The notes beneath the pieces are model-generated. The model worked only from the letters and a program-made list of their open reading frames with translations. It made no database searches and was not told where the DNA came from. Below are positions 44,058 to 52,967 of a stretch of DNA of 64,000 bases, piece after piece (the stretch's first letter is position 1; each line of letters starts with the position of its first letter). The translations under genes and the position numbers were made by a program. Origin of the DNA: Streptomyces sp. Tue6028 (GTDB lineage: Bacteria; Actinomycetota; Actinomycetes; Streptomycetales; Streptomycetaceae); the NCBI RefSeq assembly GCF_002300165.1, contig NZ_MLCE01000014.1, positions 124,001 through 188,000 of the forward strand, in the 5' to 3' direction.

Positions 44058-44297
44058 TCAGTCGTTGGCGCAGCGGTCGCCGAACGACGGGTTCAGCAGG
44101 CCGATGACGTCGACCGTGTTGCCACAGGCGTTGACCGGCACGTGCACGGGGACCTCCACGACGTTGCCCGACAGGACGCCGGGGGACTGGACGGCCGCGC
44201 CGTTCGCCCCGCTGTCGGCGGCGGCGATACCGGCGGCACCGGCCACAGCGGCGGCGGCAACGGAGGTCAGGGCCAGGCCCTTCGCGATACGCGACAT
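44058..44297 (-). CDS. Short chaplin
   Basis: A 79-residue chaplin with a signal peptide ending near AAADSG (residue 28) and one domain: GNVVEVPVHVPVNACG followed by VIGLLNPSFGDRCAND, both cysteines present. The N-terminus MSRIAKG matches that of the ChpG-like gene at 38312. A Glu in place of the usual Gln (VVEVPV) is unusual inside the amyloid-prone strand. ATG 44297 follows AAGGAG. It has its own terminator and about 300 bp of upstream region, so it is monocistronic. Confidence 0.92.
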   Translation of the reverse strand: MSRIAKGLALTSVAAAAVAGAAGIAAADSGANGAAVQSPGVLSGNVVEVPVHVPVNACGNTVDVIGLLNPSFGDRCAND

Positions 44298-44625
44298 GGA
44301 GAAGTGCTCCTTGGAGATCGACACAACATCCGGGCGGGATGCCCGGCACAGAAAGTCAACGCGTGAGCCACGCGCGGGTTGTGCCCCGGACGAGTGATGC
44401 CGCAAAACGCTCAGCTTCACCATTCCGACACACTTCAATGGTTTCAGCGACAAATGCGGATAGAGGGCTAGAGTCGGGCTCCTCCTGGCGCCGCTCGGAA
44501 CCGGACGTCGGCCAGACGTCAACAGGCCTCCGAAGGACGGGGAGTCGACACGAATTCATGTGATGTACAGATTCCGACCGTCCGCTGATCCAGAACCTTT
44601 TCTCCCCGAAAGGGCATCGCCGGTC
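44298..44625. other. 328-bp divergent region between a short chaplin and the exopolysaccharide operon
   Basis: It should hold the minus-strand chaplin promoter and the plus-strand exopolysaccharide promoter. AT-rich stretches at about 44430-44470 and 44560-44600 are the best candidates. No gene is supported here. Confidence 0.5.
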
Positions 44626-44811
44626 ATGCGTCGTCCCCCGGGTCTTCCGCCGCGCGACACGCCGGTGGGCCGCTCGGCCCGCGCGGCGCTCCGGGCACCG
44701 GCCGGCACCGCGATCCGGTGCGGGGGTGACCAGTTGGCCTCCCGGATCGTTTCGCAGCGGGACGCGGCCTGGATCGGCGCACAGTTCGGCGCCGTCGACG
44801 CGAAGCAGTGA
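44626..44811 (+). CDS. Possible small basic protein ahead of the exopolysaccharide operon
   Basis: From ATG 44626 a frame of 61 codons (MRRPPGLPPRD... to GAVDAKQ) ends 42 bp before the first glycosyltransferase. About 87 percent of its codons end in G or C, as in real Streptomyces genes, and no gene lies opposite. A weak AAAGGG is 12 bp upstream. No domain or membrane segment is seen and I do not recognise it. Confidence 0.35.
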   Translation: MRRPPGLPPRDTPVGRSARAALRAPAGTAIRCGGDQLASRIVSQRDAAWIGAQFGAVDAKQ

Positions 44812-44853
44812 CGCGCGCGCCTTCGCGCGCCGCCCGTGAGCAAGGAACCGCGC

Positions 44854-46059
44854 ATGCAACTGTCAACCGACCCTCCGTCGCGGGTCCTTCACGTCACCCA
44901 GCCCGTCGACGGCGGGGTACCCCGGGTCGTCACGGACCTGGCGCGGGCCCAACTGTCCGCGGGTGCGCATGTCACGGTCGCCTGCCCGGACGACAGCCCC
45001 CTGGCCCGCTCGCTGCGGACGCTCGGCGCCGACGTACGGCACTGGCAGGCGACGCGTGCGCCGGGGCCGCGGTTGCCGCAGGAGGTGCACCGGCTCGGTC
45101 GCCTACTCGCGGAGGCGCGGCCCGACGTGGTGCACGCACACAGCGCCAAGGCGGGGCTGGCCGTGCGGCTGGCCGTGCGCGGGCGGGTGCCCACCGTGTT
45201 CCAGCCGCACGCCTGGTCGTTCGAGGCCGTCGGCGGGACCGCCGCCCGGTTGGCGGTGATCTGGGAGCGCTGGGGGGCGCATTGGGCGTCGCGAGTGGTG
45301 TGCGTGAGCGAGGCGGAGCGCAGGATCGGCGTGCGCGCCGGAGTGCACGCCCAGTGGCACGTGATCCCCAACGGCGTCGACACGGCACGCTTCCGTCCGG
45401 CCGACGCCCGCTCCGCACGGGCCGGGCTTCCGCTGCTCGCCGGGGCCGGCGTGGATCCGGCGGCTCCTCTGGTGGTGTGCGTGGGGCGGCTGTGCCGACA
45501 GAAGGGGCAGGACGTCCTGCTCGCGGCCTGGAGTTCGGTGCTGCGGGAGATCCCCGGCGCCCGGCTCGTCCTGGTCGGCGACGGGCCGGACGCGGCGGCG
45601 CTGCGGGCCGCGGCACCCGACGGCGTGCTCTTCGCCGGGGCCGCCGACGACACCTTGCCCTGGTATTCGGCCGCGGATCTGGTGGTCCTGCCGTCCCGCT
45701 GGGAGGGCATGGCGCTCGTTCCGCTGGAGGCCATGGCCTGCGGGCGCCCCGTCCTCGTGACGGACGTGGACGGCGCCCGCGAGAGTCTGCCGCCGGCGCT
45801 CGTCCCGCGCTGTCTGGTGCCGCCGCAGGCGCCCGGACCGCTCGCCGAGGCGATCAGCGCCCTGCTGCGCGACCCGCTCCTGCGCGACTCGCTCGGCCGC
45901 GAGGGACGCGACCACGTACTGACCACGCACGACGTGCGCCACATGACCGACGCGATCGCGGAGGTCTACCGCGAACTGCTGACCGGCCGACGGACACCGC
46001 ACGCCGGGCGCGTCACGTGCGAGGACCACACCGAGTGCAGGGAGTCCATCCACACGTGA
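44854..46059 (+). CDS. Glycosyltransferase family 4 (GT-B), first gene of the exopolysaccharide operon
   Basis: A 401-residue retaining glycosyltransferase. The N-terminal half has VTQPVDGGVPRVV, the acceptor-side glycine loop, and HAHSAKAG; the C-terminal half has VIPNGVDTARF, VGRLCRQKGQD and PSRWEGMALVPLEAMACGRP, the E-x7-E nucleotide-sugar site. It transfers a sugar from a nucleotide donor to a lipid-linked acceptor at the cytoplasmic face of the membrane. ATG 44854 follows AAGGAA; GTG 44836 is the alternative. Its stop overlaps the next start (GTGA). Confidence 0.9.
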   Translation: MQLSTDPPSRVLHVTQPVDGGVPRVVTDLARAQLSAGAHVTVACPDDSPLARSLRTLGADVRHWQATRAPGPRLPQEVHRLGRLLAEARPDVVHAHSAKAGLAVRLAVRGRVPTVFQPHAWSFEAVGGTAARLAVIWERWGAHWASRVVCVSEAERRIGVRAGVHAQWHVIPNGVDTARFRPADARSARAGLPLLAGAGVDPAAPLVVCVGRLCRQKGQDVLLAAWSSVLREIPGARLVLVGDGPDAAALRAAAPDGVLFAGAADDTLPWYSAADLVVLPSRWEGMALVPLEAMACGRPVLVTDVDGARESLPPALVPRCLVPPQAPGPLAEAISALLRDPLLRDSLGREGRDHVLTTHDVRHMTDAIAEVYRELLTGRRTPHAGRVTCEDHTECRESIHT

Positions 46060-47492
46060 CTGCGGAAAGCACCGTTCCCTCCCCCGGCGCCCAGCCCCGG
46101 GAGCACGGATTCCCGGCCGTCTCGGTCATCCCCGCCCGCAGCGCGGACGGCGGCTTCAGATTCCCTGCCGGGCGGCGGCCGTCGGGCCGACGGGCCACGT
46201 GGCTGCCGCTGTTCACCGCGGACGCCGCCGCGGCTCTGCTCACTGGCCTCGCGCTCCCGCAGATCCAGCGCCGGCCGCTGCTCCTCGCCGCGCTGCTGCT
46301 CGGCATGGTCGCCGTCAACGCGCGGTCGTCGCTGTACCGGCCCGAGCCGGTACCCGCCGTCCTCGACGAACTGCCCGCCCTGTGCGTGCGGATCACGGTC
46401 CTGTGGTGCGCGCTGGCCGCCGTGGTCGCGGCGCTCGCCCCGGCCGCCGCGCTGTCCGCCCCCACCCTGGCGGCGGGCTGCGCCCTCCAGTGGGCGACGA
46501 GTTGTGCGGGCCGCGCCACCGTGCACCGGCGGCGTCGCAGGACGCTCCTCCTGCGCCCCGGCGCGGCCCTGGTCGTCGGGCCCGCCGCGACGGCCCAGCG
46601 GGTGGCCGCCGCCTTCCTGCGCCATCCGCGCTGCGGTCTGCGGCCGGTGGGCGTCGTCTCCGACCGCGCGGCGGGAGGCGTGGGGCTGCCGGTCCTCACC
46701 ACCGGCGAGGAGGTGCAGCGGGCGCTCATCCAGAACGGCGTACGGGCCGTGCTCGTCGTCGAGCCCCGCGGCGAACGCGAGCCGCTGCTTCGAGCGTTGG
46801 CCGAAGCGGGGTGCGCCCTGTGGGAGGTCGACGCGGACTCGCCCGCGTACGACAGGGCCGGCCGGCACACGCTCGCCGGGTTCCCCTGTCGCCGGCTGTC
46901 CATGGGGCGGCGACGCGGCGGCGTCGGCAAACGGGCCCTCGACGTCGCCGTGTCCGGGACGCTGCTGCTGCTCGTCAGTCCGCTGCTGCTGACGTGCGCG
47001 ACGGCGCTGCGGCTGCGCGAGGGCCGCGGCGTGGTCTTCCGCCAGGAGCGCATCGGCAAGGACGGGCGGCCCTTCACGCTGCTGAAGTTCCGCACCCACC
47101 GGCCGGCCGACGCGCACGAGGCCGCGACCCGCTGGAGCGTCGCGAACGAACAGGAGATGAGCGGCTTCTGCCAGTTCCTCCGGCGTACCTCGCTCGACGA
47201 GCTGCTCCAGCTGTGGAACGTCTTCCGGGGCGACATGAGCCTGGTCGGGCCCCGGCCCGAACGGCCCTACTTCGTCGCGAAGTTCAGCCAGACCTACCCC
47301 GGCTACGCGGCCCGGCACCGCATGCCGACCGGCATGACCGGGCTCGCCCAGATCCATGGGCTGCGCGGCGACACCTCCATCGAGGACCGCTGCCGCTTCG
47401 ACAACGCCTACATCGACAACTGGTCGCTGTGGCAGGACGTCTGCATCCTGCTGCGCACCGCCGCCGCGCTCGTACGCCCGACGGGGAGCTGA
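46056..47492 (+). CDS. Polyprenyl-phosphate sugar-1-phosphate transferase (initiating enzyme, WbaP/WcaJ type)
   Basis: A 478-residue membrane enzyme. Several hydrophobic helices (about residues 55-150) and a nucleotide-binding-like CoA-binding segment come first; the C-terminal 190 residues are the conserved bacterial sugar transferase domain: KRALDVAVSG, one re-entrant helix, FRQERIGKDGRPFTLLKFRT (core RIGKDG), RRTSLDELLQLWNV and GDMSLVGPRPE. It moves hexose-1-phosphate from a nucleotide sugar to undecaprenyl phosphate, starting each repeat unit. GTG 46056 overlaps the previous stop. Confidence 0.94.
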   Translation: MTAESTVPSPGAQPREHGFPAVSVIPARSADGGFRFPAGRRPSGRRATWLPLFTADAAAALLTGLALPQIQRRPLLLAALLLGMVAVNARSSLYRPEPVPAVLDELPALCVRITVLWCALAAVVAALAPAAALSAPTLAAGCALQWATSCAGRATVHRRRRRTLLLRPGAALVVGPAATAQRVAAAFLRHPRCGLRPVGVVSDRAAGGVGLPVLTTGEEVQRALIQNGVRAVLVVEPRGEREPLLRALAEAGCALWEVDADSPAYDRAGRHTLAGFPCRRLSMGRRRGGVGKRALDVAVSGTLLLLVSPLLLTCATALRLREGRGVVFRQERIGKDGRPFTLLKFRTHRPADAHEAATRWSVANEQEMSGFCQFLRRTSLDELLQLWNVFRGDMSLVGPRPERPYFVAKFSQTYPGYAARHRMPTGMTGLAQIHGLRGDTSIEDRCRFDNAYIDNWSLWQDVCILLRTAAALVRPTGS

Positions 47493-47497
47493 GCCCC

Positions 47498-48898
47498 TTG
47501 AGCCACGCCCTGCCCCTCACGCCGCTGGACACGTGCGTGTCCGCCGTCCGGCGCGCGCTGCCCGTCCTGCCCGCCATCGCGGTGATCGCCCTGCTCGGGC
47601 TGCCGCACGCCCCCGGCACGGAGGGCGGCGCCACGCCCGCGGACGTCATGTCGGGCCTGCTCGTGGTGTGCTGCGCCGTACGGCTCCTGCGCGGCCGCCT
47701 GCGCCCCCTGTCCGGCACGGCCGCCCTGATCGTCGGGCTGCCCGTGGTCGGCATCGCCGTCGCCGCGGCCGATGCCGTGAGCCCGGGGACGGGCCTCGCG
47801 GGGCTCGGGCGCTATCTGCAGATCTTCGTGCTCGTCCCGGCGGCCGTCCTGCTGTCGGTGCGCGACCGCGCCGACTTCCGGCTGCTGGCCTGGTCGTTCA
47901 TCGCCCTGGCCCTGTGGCAGGGGGCGGTCGGGGTGCACCAGTACGCCACCGGGACCGGGGCCACGTACATGGGTGAGGACATCCGGGCGGTGGGCACCTT
48001 CGGGCCCACGGACGTGATGGGCATGGCGACCGTGGTCTCCTTCGGACTGGTGTGCGCGGTGGCGCTGGCGCTCGGGCCGTCCACGGCACCCGGTGGGCAG
48101 GGCGGGCCCAGGCCATGGGGGCGGTCCGCAGCCGTGGTGTGCGCCGTGGCGTTGTTGCTGCCGCTCGCGCTCTCGTTCAGCCGGGGCGCGTGGATCGCCA
48201 CCGCCGTGACCTGCGGAACGCAGCTGGCGCTCGCCGGGGCGCGGCGCGCGGTGAAGGCGGGCGCCGCCGTGGCCGCCGCCGCGGTGATCCTGGTGGGCGG
48301 GTTCGGCGTCGGCACCGCGATGCTCCAGGAACGGATCAACAGCATCACCCAGGTCGCCGACGCGCCGGACCAGTCGGTCGTCGACCGGTACACGATGTGG
48401 GTGGCGGCCGTGGACATGTGGCGCCAACGCCCGCTGACCGGGGTCGGTCTGAAGGGCTTCCCCGACCACCGCGACAGCCACGCCTCCCTCGCCCTGTCCT
48501 CCGGCAGCGAGGTCGGCGGCGCCGGCGAGGCGTACCACCGCCAGCCGCTGCTCTCCCCGCACAACATGTATCTGCTGGTGCTCGGTGAACAGGGGCTGAT
48601 CGGACTGCTCGCCCTCGCGGGCAGCTGGCTCGCGCTCCTGGTGTGCGCGCTGCGCGGACTCGTCCGGGTACGGCGCACCCCGTCCGGCCTCGACTGCGCG
48701 CTCGTCGCCTGCGGGCTGCTCGTCTGGCAGCTGACCGACTTCGTGTACGCGGACATCGGCGGGCCCTCGACCGTGCTGACGGGCCTCGTGCTCGGGCTGG
48801 CGGCCTGGTGGGCGCTGCTGGATCCCACGTCCACGACAGCACCGGTGGACGCGTCCGCCGCGACGCCCGCCCCGGCGGAAGGAGCGACGGCACGATGA
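47498..48898 (+). CDS. O-antigen polymerase/ligase-like membrane protein (Wzy type)
   Basis: A 466-residue protein with about ten membrane helices. The loop with LSFSRGAWIATAVT, the extracytoplasmic segment with HNMYLLVLGEQGLIGL, and GVGLKGFPDH are typical of the Wzy_C family that joins lipid-linked repeat units into chains outside the membrane. The start is uncertain: TTG 47498 follows GGGGAG 5 bp after the previous stop; GTG 47537 is an alternative. Its stop overlaps the flippase start (ATGA). Confidence 0.85.
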   Translation: MSHALPLTPLDTCVSAVRRALPVLPAIAVIALLGLPHAPGTEGGATPADVMSGLLVVCCAVRLLRGRLRPLSGTAALIVGLPVVGIAVAAADAVSPGTGLAGLGRYLQIFVLVPAAVLLSVRDRADFRLLAWSFIALALWQGAVGVHQYATGTGATYMGEDIRAVGTFGPTDVMGMATVVSFGLVCAVALALGPSTAPGGQGGPRPWGRSAAVVCAVALLLPLALSFSRGAWIATAVTCGTQLALAGARRAVKAGAAVAAAAVILVGGFGVGTAMLQERINSITQVADAPDQSVVDRYTMWVAAVDMWRQRPLTGVGLKGFPDHRDSHASLALSSGSEVGGAGEAYHRQPLLSPHNMYLLVLGEQGLIGLLALAGSWLALLVCALRGLVRVRRTPSGLDCALVACGLLVWQLTDFVYADIGGPSTVLTGLVLGLAAWWALLDPTSTTAPVDASAATPAPAEGATAR

Positions 48899-51093
48899 CG
48901 GTGGATCCGCCCGGTACGGGCACGGAGGAGCACCCGGAGCCCGGCTCCACGCCCGTCCCCTGCGCCGACGGCGAGCGTACGGCCGGACCGCGCAGCGAGC
49001 TCCCTGCGGACCCGGCGCACGGCACCGCGCCGGTCGCCGGGGTACGGACGGCAGCCGAGACCGGGGCCGGCACCGACGGGGCGACGGGGGTGCCGGACCC
49101 GGCGGGCGCCCCGGACCCGGCGGAAGCGGCCGGCATCGCAACCCGCTCGGCGGCCGACACCGCAAGCCCGGCTGACGCAGACCGGGGCGCAGCGCCGAGC
49201 GCGGCGGAGGCGAACCAGGTCGGCGCGCCGGGCGCCGCGGAGGCGGGCCGGGTCGGCGCAGTCGGCGCGACGGCGGCCGACCGGGCCGGCACGGCGCAGG
49301 CCGACCGGGCCGGCACGGCCGAGGCCGCGCGGGTCGGCGCGGCGCAGAGTGGGGACGCGGCGGGCGGCGTGGGTGCCGGACGTGCCGACGCCGGCCCGGT
49401 GCGCACCTCGGTCCCGGTCCGCACCGTGAGTCCCCCGCGCACCCGGCCCCCCGTCGTGCTGCCCGCGGCCCGCAGAGCCTCTCCGCCTGCCCCCGCCGAA
49501 CCCCAGGAGACGGCCGCCGGACGTTTCCTCGCCAAGGCCGCACTCGTCACGATCGCCCTCTCCATCGCCGGGGCGCTGCTGGGCCTCGGCCGCGACCAGG
49601 CGCTGGCACGCCTGTTCGGGGCCGGTTCGGAGACGGACGCGTTCCTGGTGGCCTGGACGGTGCCGGAGTTCGCGGCGACGCTGCTGATCGAGGACGGTCT
49701 GGCCTTCGTGCTCGTACCGGCGTTCAGCGTGGCCGTCGCGCGCCGCGCGCGGGGGACGGTCGGCGACCCGGTCCGCGCCCTGGTCGGCGCCACCCTGCCG
49801 CGGTTGTCACTGGCCTTCATGGCCGCGTCCGGGGTGCTGGTCGTCGGGGCGCCGTATTTCGTCGAGGCGCTGGCGCCCGGCCTGCCGGATCCCGGACTGG
49901 CCGTGGACTGCACACGGTTGACGGCGACCGGGGTGCTGAGCTTCGGGCTCGCCGGGTACTGCAGCGCGGTGCTGCGGGCACACCAGCGGTTCGTCGCGCC
50001 GGCGGCCATCTACGTGGCGTACAACGCGGCGATCATCACCACGATGCTCGTGCTCGGCGGCCACTGGGGCGTGCGCTCCGCGGCCCTCGGTGTGGCACTC
50101 GGCGGCGCACTGATGGTGGGGGCGCAACTGCCGTCGCTGTGGCGGCAGCTCAGGGCCGGGAAGGCGCCCGGCGACGACCTCGCCGCCATGGCACTGGCCG
50201 TCGACTCGGGCGACGGCGCGCAGGCCCGGCCGGTGGATCTGACGCTGATCACGACGGTCCTGCTGTTCGCCCTGTGCCGGCAGTGCCAGGTCCTCGTCGA
50301 GCGTTTCCTCGCGTCCTCGCTGCCCGCCGGCGCCATCTCGCATCTGAACTACGCCCAGAAAGTGGCCCAGATGCCGATGGTGCTCGCCCTGATGCTCTGC
50401 ACGGTCACCTTTCCGGTGGTCGCGCGGGCGCAGGCGGAGGGCGACACGGAGCAGGCCAGGGCACGGGTGGAACGCGACCTGGCGCTCGTCTCCTGCACGG
50501 TGCTGCTCGGCGCCGCGGCGGTCGTCGCGTGCGCCCCGCAGATCATCGAACTGCTCTTCCAGCGCGGGGCGTTCACCGCTCGGGACACGGCGGCCACCGC
50601 GTCGGTCATGCGCGTGTACACCCTGGGACTGCTCGGCCACACCCTGGTCGGCGCGCTGGTCCGTTCGTTCTTCTCGGCGGGACGGCCGACCTGGTACCCG
50701 CTGATCGCGATGACGGTCGGGCTCGTCGTGACGTCCTGGGCCGGCGCGCTGACCGTCGGCGTCTGGGGGGTGCACGGGATCGCGGCCGCCAACGCCCTCG
50801 GCATCACGGTCAGCGCCGTGCTCCTGCTGTGCGGCATGGGCCCGCGCAGTGTGCCGATCCGGACCCGTCGTGTGGTGTCGGAGCTCGGCAAACCCGTACG
50901 GGCGGCGGCCGTCGCCGCCGTGGCGGGGGCGGTCGCCGCGAGCGGCACCCGCTCCCCCGTGCTCGGTCTCGTGGTCGGCGGCACGGTCGTGACCGTCGTC
51001 TTCGCCCTGCTGGCCTGGGCCTTCAAGGTCCAGGCCTGCGCACCCGCATTCCGTTCCGTCACACGGAGGCTCCCGCATGTCCGTTTCCGCTGA
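48895..51093 (+). CDS. MurJ/MviN-family flippase with a long low-complexity N-terminus
   Basis: A 732-residue protein. The first 200 residues are Ala/Gly/Thr/Glu-rich with short degenerate repeats (ADRAGTA, EAGRVGA, AEAARVG) and no membrane segment. From about residue 205 the MOP-superfamily flippase core begins: TAAGRFLAKAALVTI, LGLGRDQALARLFGAG and SETDAFLVAWTVPEF, then 12-14 helices to the end. In this operon it is likely to move lipid-linked exopolysaccharide units across the membrane (Wzx role) rather than lipid II. The extension is cytoplasmic and may be an interaction tail. Confidence 0.9.
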   Translation: MTVDPPGTGTEEHPEPGSTPVPCADGERTAGPRSELPADPAHGTAPVAGVRTAAETGAGTDGATGVPDPAGAPDPAEAAGIATRSAADTASPADADRGAAPSAAEANQVGAPGAAEAGRVGAVGATAADRAGTAQADRAGTAEAARVGAAQSGDAAGGVGAGRADAGPVRTSVPVRTVSPPRTRPPVVLPAARRASPPAPAEPQETAAGRFLAKAALVTIALSIAGALLGLGRDQALARLFGAGSETDAFLVAWTVPEFAATLLIEDGLAFVLVPAFSVAVARRARGTVGDPVRALVGATLPRLSLAFMAASGVLVVGAPYFVEALAPGLPDPGLAVDCTRLTATGVLSFGLAGYCSAVLRAHQRFVAPAAIYVAYNAAIITTMLVLGGHWGVRSAALGVALGGALMVGAQLPSLWRQLRAGKAPGDDLAAMALAVDSGDGAQARPVDLTLITTVLLFALCRQCQVLVERFLASSLPAGAISHLNYAQKVAQMPMVLALMLCTVTFPVVARAQAEGDTEQARARVERDLALVSCTVLLGAAAVVACAPQIIELLFQRGAFTARDTAATASVMRVYTLGLLGHTLVGALVRSFFSAGRPTWYPLIAMTVGLVVTSWAGALTVGVWGVHGIAAANALGITVSAVLLLCGMGPRSVPIRTRRVVSELGKPVRAAAVAAVAGAVAASGTRSPVLGLVVGGTVVTVVFALLAWAFKVQACAPAFRSVTRRLPHVRFR

Positions 51094-51841
51094 CAGCATC
51101 AGACGTACCGGTACGCACTCCCCCGAGACGCCGCCCTGGGTCGCGATGTACCACTCCGTGGGCGACTGTTCGGACGACCCGTACCGCATCACGGTCTCGC
51201 CGGACCGGCTCGACCGGCAGCTGGGCTGGCTGCGCCGCCGCGGTCTGCGCGGCGTGAGCATGGCCGACCTCCTGGCCGCCCACGCGCGTGGCGTCGCGCA
51301 CGGACTGGTGGGCCTCACCTTCGACGACGGGTACGCCGACTTCGTCGAGACCGCGCTCCCGCTGCTGCGGCACCACGACTGCGGCGCGACCCTGTTCGTG
51401 CTGCCGGGCCGGCTGGGCGGCGACAACGCGTGGGACCCGCTGGGCCCCCGCAAACCGCTCCTGGACAAGCAGGGCATCCGGCTGGCCGCCGCGTCCGGGG
51501 GCATCGAGGTCGGTTCGCACGGGCTCACCCATGTCGACCTGACCCGGGCGGACGACGCCCTGCTGCACGCGGAGGTGGCCGAAAGCAGGGCGATGCTCTC
51601 GGAGTTGATCGGCGCCCCCGTCGACGGCTTCTGCTACCCGTACGGGACCGTCGACGGTCGGGTGGTCGACGCGGTCCGCGCGGCCGGATACGGGTACGCC
51701 TGCGCGATCGACCCCGGCCCGCTCACCGGACGGCACGCCCTGCCCCGCCTCCACATCGGCGAGAACGACAACGCCGTGCGCCTCCTGCTCAAGTACAAGC
51801 TGCACCGTCTGCGCCGGCGCCCGGTCGCGGGGCTCCGGTGA
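51077..51841 (+). CDS. Polysaccharide deacetylase (NodB/CE4 family)
   Basis: A 254-residue protein without a signal peptide, so cytoplasmic or membrane-associated. The NodB motifs are LTFDDGYADF (motif 1, two Asp), EVGSHGLTHVDL (motif 2, His-His zinc ligands) and FCYPYGTVDG (motif 3). It removes N-acetyl groups from an amino-sugar polymer or precursor. It starts 17 bp before the flippase stop, so it is cotranslated. Confidence 0.9.
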   Translation: MSVSADSIRRTGTHSPETPPWVAMYHSVGDCSDDPYRITVSPDRLDRQLGWLRRRGLRGVSMADLLAAHARGVAHGLVGLTFDDGYADFVETALPLLRHHDCGATLFVLPGRLGGDNAWDPLGPRKPLLDKQGIRLAAASGGIEVGSHGLTHVDLTRADDALLHAEVAESRAMLSELIGAPVDGFCYPYGTVDGRVVDAVRAAGYGYACAIDPGPLTGRHALPRLHIGENDNAVRLLLKYKLHRLRRRPVAGLR

Positions 51842-52950
51842 AGGCCCTGCACATCATCACCGGTCTCGGTGTCGGCGGGGCCGAGCAGCAACTGCGCCTG
51901 CTGCTCGGCCATCTGCCGGTCGACTGCGACGTGGTGACGCTCACCAACCCGGGCGCGGTCGCGGACGGCCTCGCCGACGACGGCGTACGCGTCATCCACC
52001 TCGGCATGTCCGGCAACCGCGACCTGACCGCGCTGCCCCGCCTGGTGCGGGTGATCCGCGCGGGCGACTACGACCTCGTGCACACGCACCTGTACCGGGC
52101 CTGCGTGTACGGGCGGCTCGCCGCGCGGCTGGCCGGGGTGAAGGCGGTCGTCGCGACCGAACACTCGCTCGGCGACTCGCAGATGGAGGGGCGCCGGCTC
52201 AGTGCCGGCGTACGCGCGCTGTACCTGGCCAGCGAGCGGCTGGGCCGGTCGACCGTCGCCGTCTCCCCGACCGTCGCCGCCCGGCTGCGGCGCTGGGGCG
52301 TACCGGGGCCGCGCATCGAGATCGTGCCGAACGGCATCGACGTGGCCCGGTTCCGGTTCGACCCGGAGCTGCGCGACCTCACCCGTCGCCGGCTGGGCCT
52401 GCCGGAGGGCGCGTACGTCGTCGGCGGGGTGGGCCGGCTCACCGCGAGCAAGCGGTTCGACGTGCTGATCCGCGCACTCGCCGAACTGCCGCACAACCAC
52501 TGGCTGTTGCTGGTGGGCGGTGGCGCCGGGGAGAGCACGCTGCGGCGGGCGGCGCAGCGGGCCGGGGTGGCGGACCGGGTGCTGTTCACCGGTGAGCGCC
52601 CCACCGGTGACTGCCCCGGAGCCGATCTTCCGTCGCTGATGGCGGCCATGGACGTCCTCGCCTCGCCCAGTGCGGAGGAGGCGTTCGGCCTCGCCGTCGT
52701 GGAGGCGCTGGCAGCCGGACTTCCCGTGCTGTACGTCTCCTGCCCGGCCGTCGAGGACCTGCCGCCGGACGCCGTGGGCGGGGCCGTGCGGGTCCAGGGC
52801 GACACGGCGTCCTTCGTCGGCGGACTGACCCGGCTCCGCGCGCGGGGCCCCGCCGCACGCTCGGCGCCGGACGCCGCCCACCACTACTCCATCACCCGCA
52901 GCGCCGCGCAGCTCATGGACGTGTACGCGGCCGCCGTCTCGTGCACCTGA
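51838..52950 (+). CDS. Glycosyltransferase family 4 (GT-B), second of the operon
   Basis: A 370-residue glycosyltransferase with HIITGLGVGGAEQQL (acceptor-side loop with the GGAE motif), VPNGIDVARFRF, VGGVGRLTASKRFDVL and SPSAEEAFGLAVVEALAAGLPV, the E-x7-E donor site. GTG 51838 overlaps the deacetylase stop. It should add another sugar to the repeat unit. Confidence 0.92.
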   Translation: MKALHIITGLGVGGAEQQLRLLLGHLPVDCDVVTLTNPGAVADGLADDGVRVIHLGMSGNRDLTALPRLVRVIRAGDYDLVHTHLYRACVYGRLAARLAGVKAVVATEHSLGDSQMEGRRLSAGVRALYLASERLGRSTVAVSPTVAARLRRWGVPGPRIEIVPNGIDVARFRFDPELRDLTRRRLGLPEGAYVVGGVGRLTASKRFDVLIRALAELPHNHWLLLVGGGAGESTLRRAAQRAGVADRVLFTGERPTGDCPGADLPSLMAAMDVLASPSAEEAFGLAVVEALAAGLPVLYVSCPAVEDLPPDAVGGAVRVQGDTASFVGGLTRLRARGPAARSAPDAAHHYSITRSAAQLMDVYAAAVSCT

Positions 52951-52967
52951 CTGGGAGTGAGTTCCTC

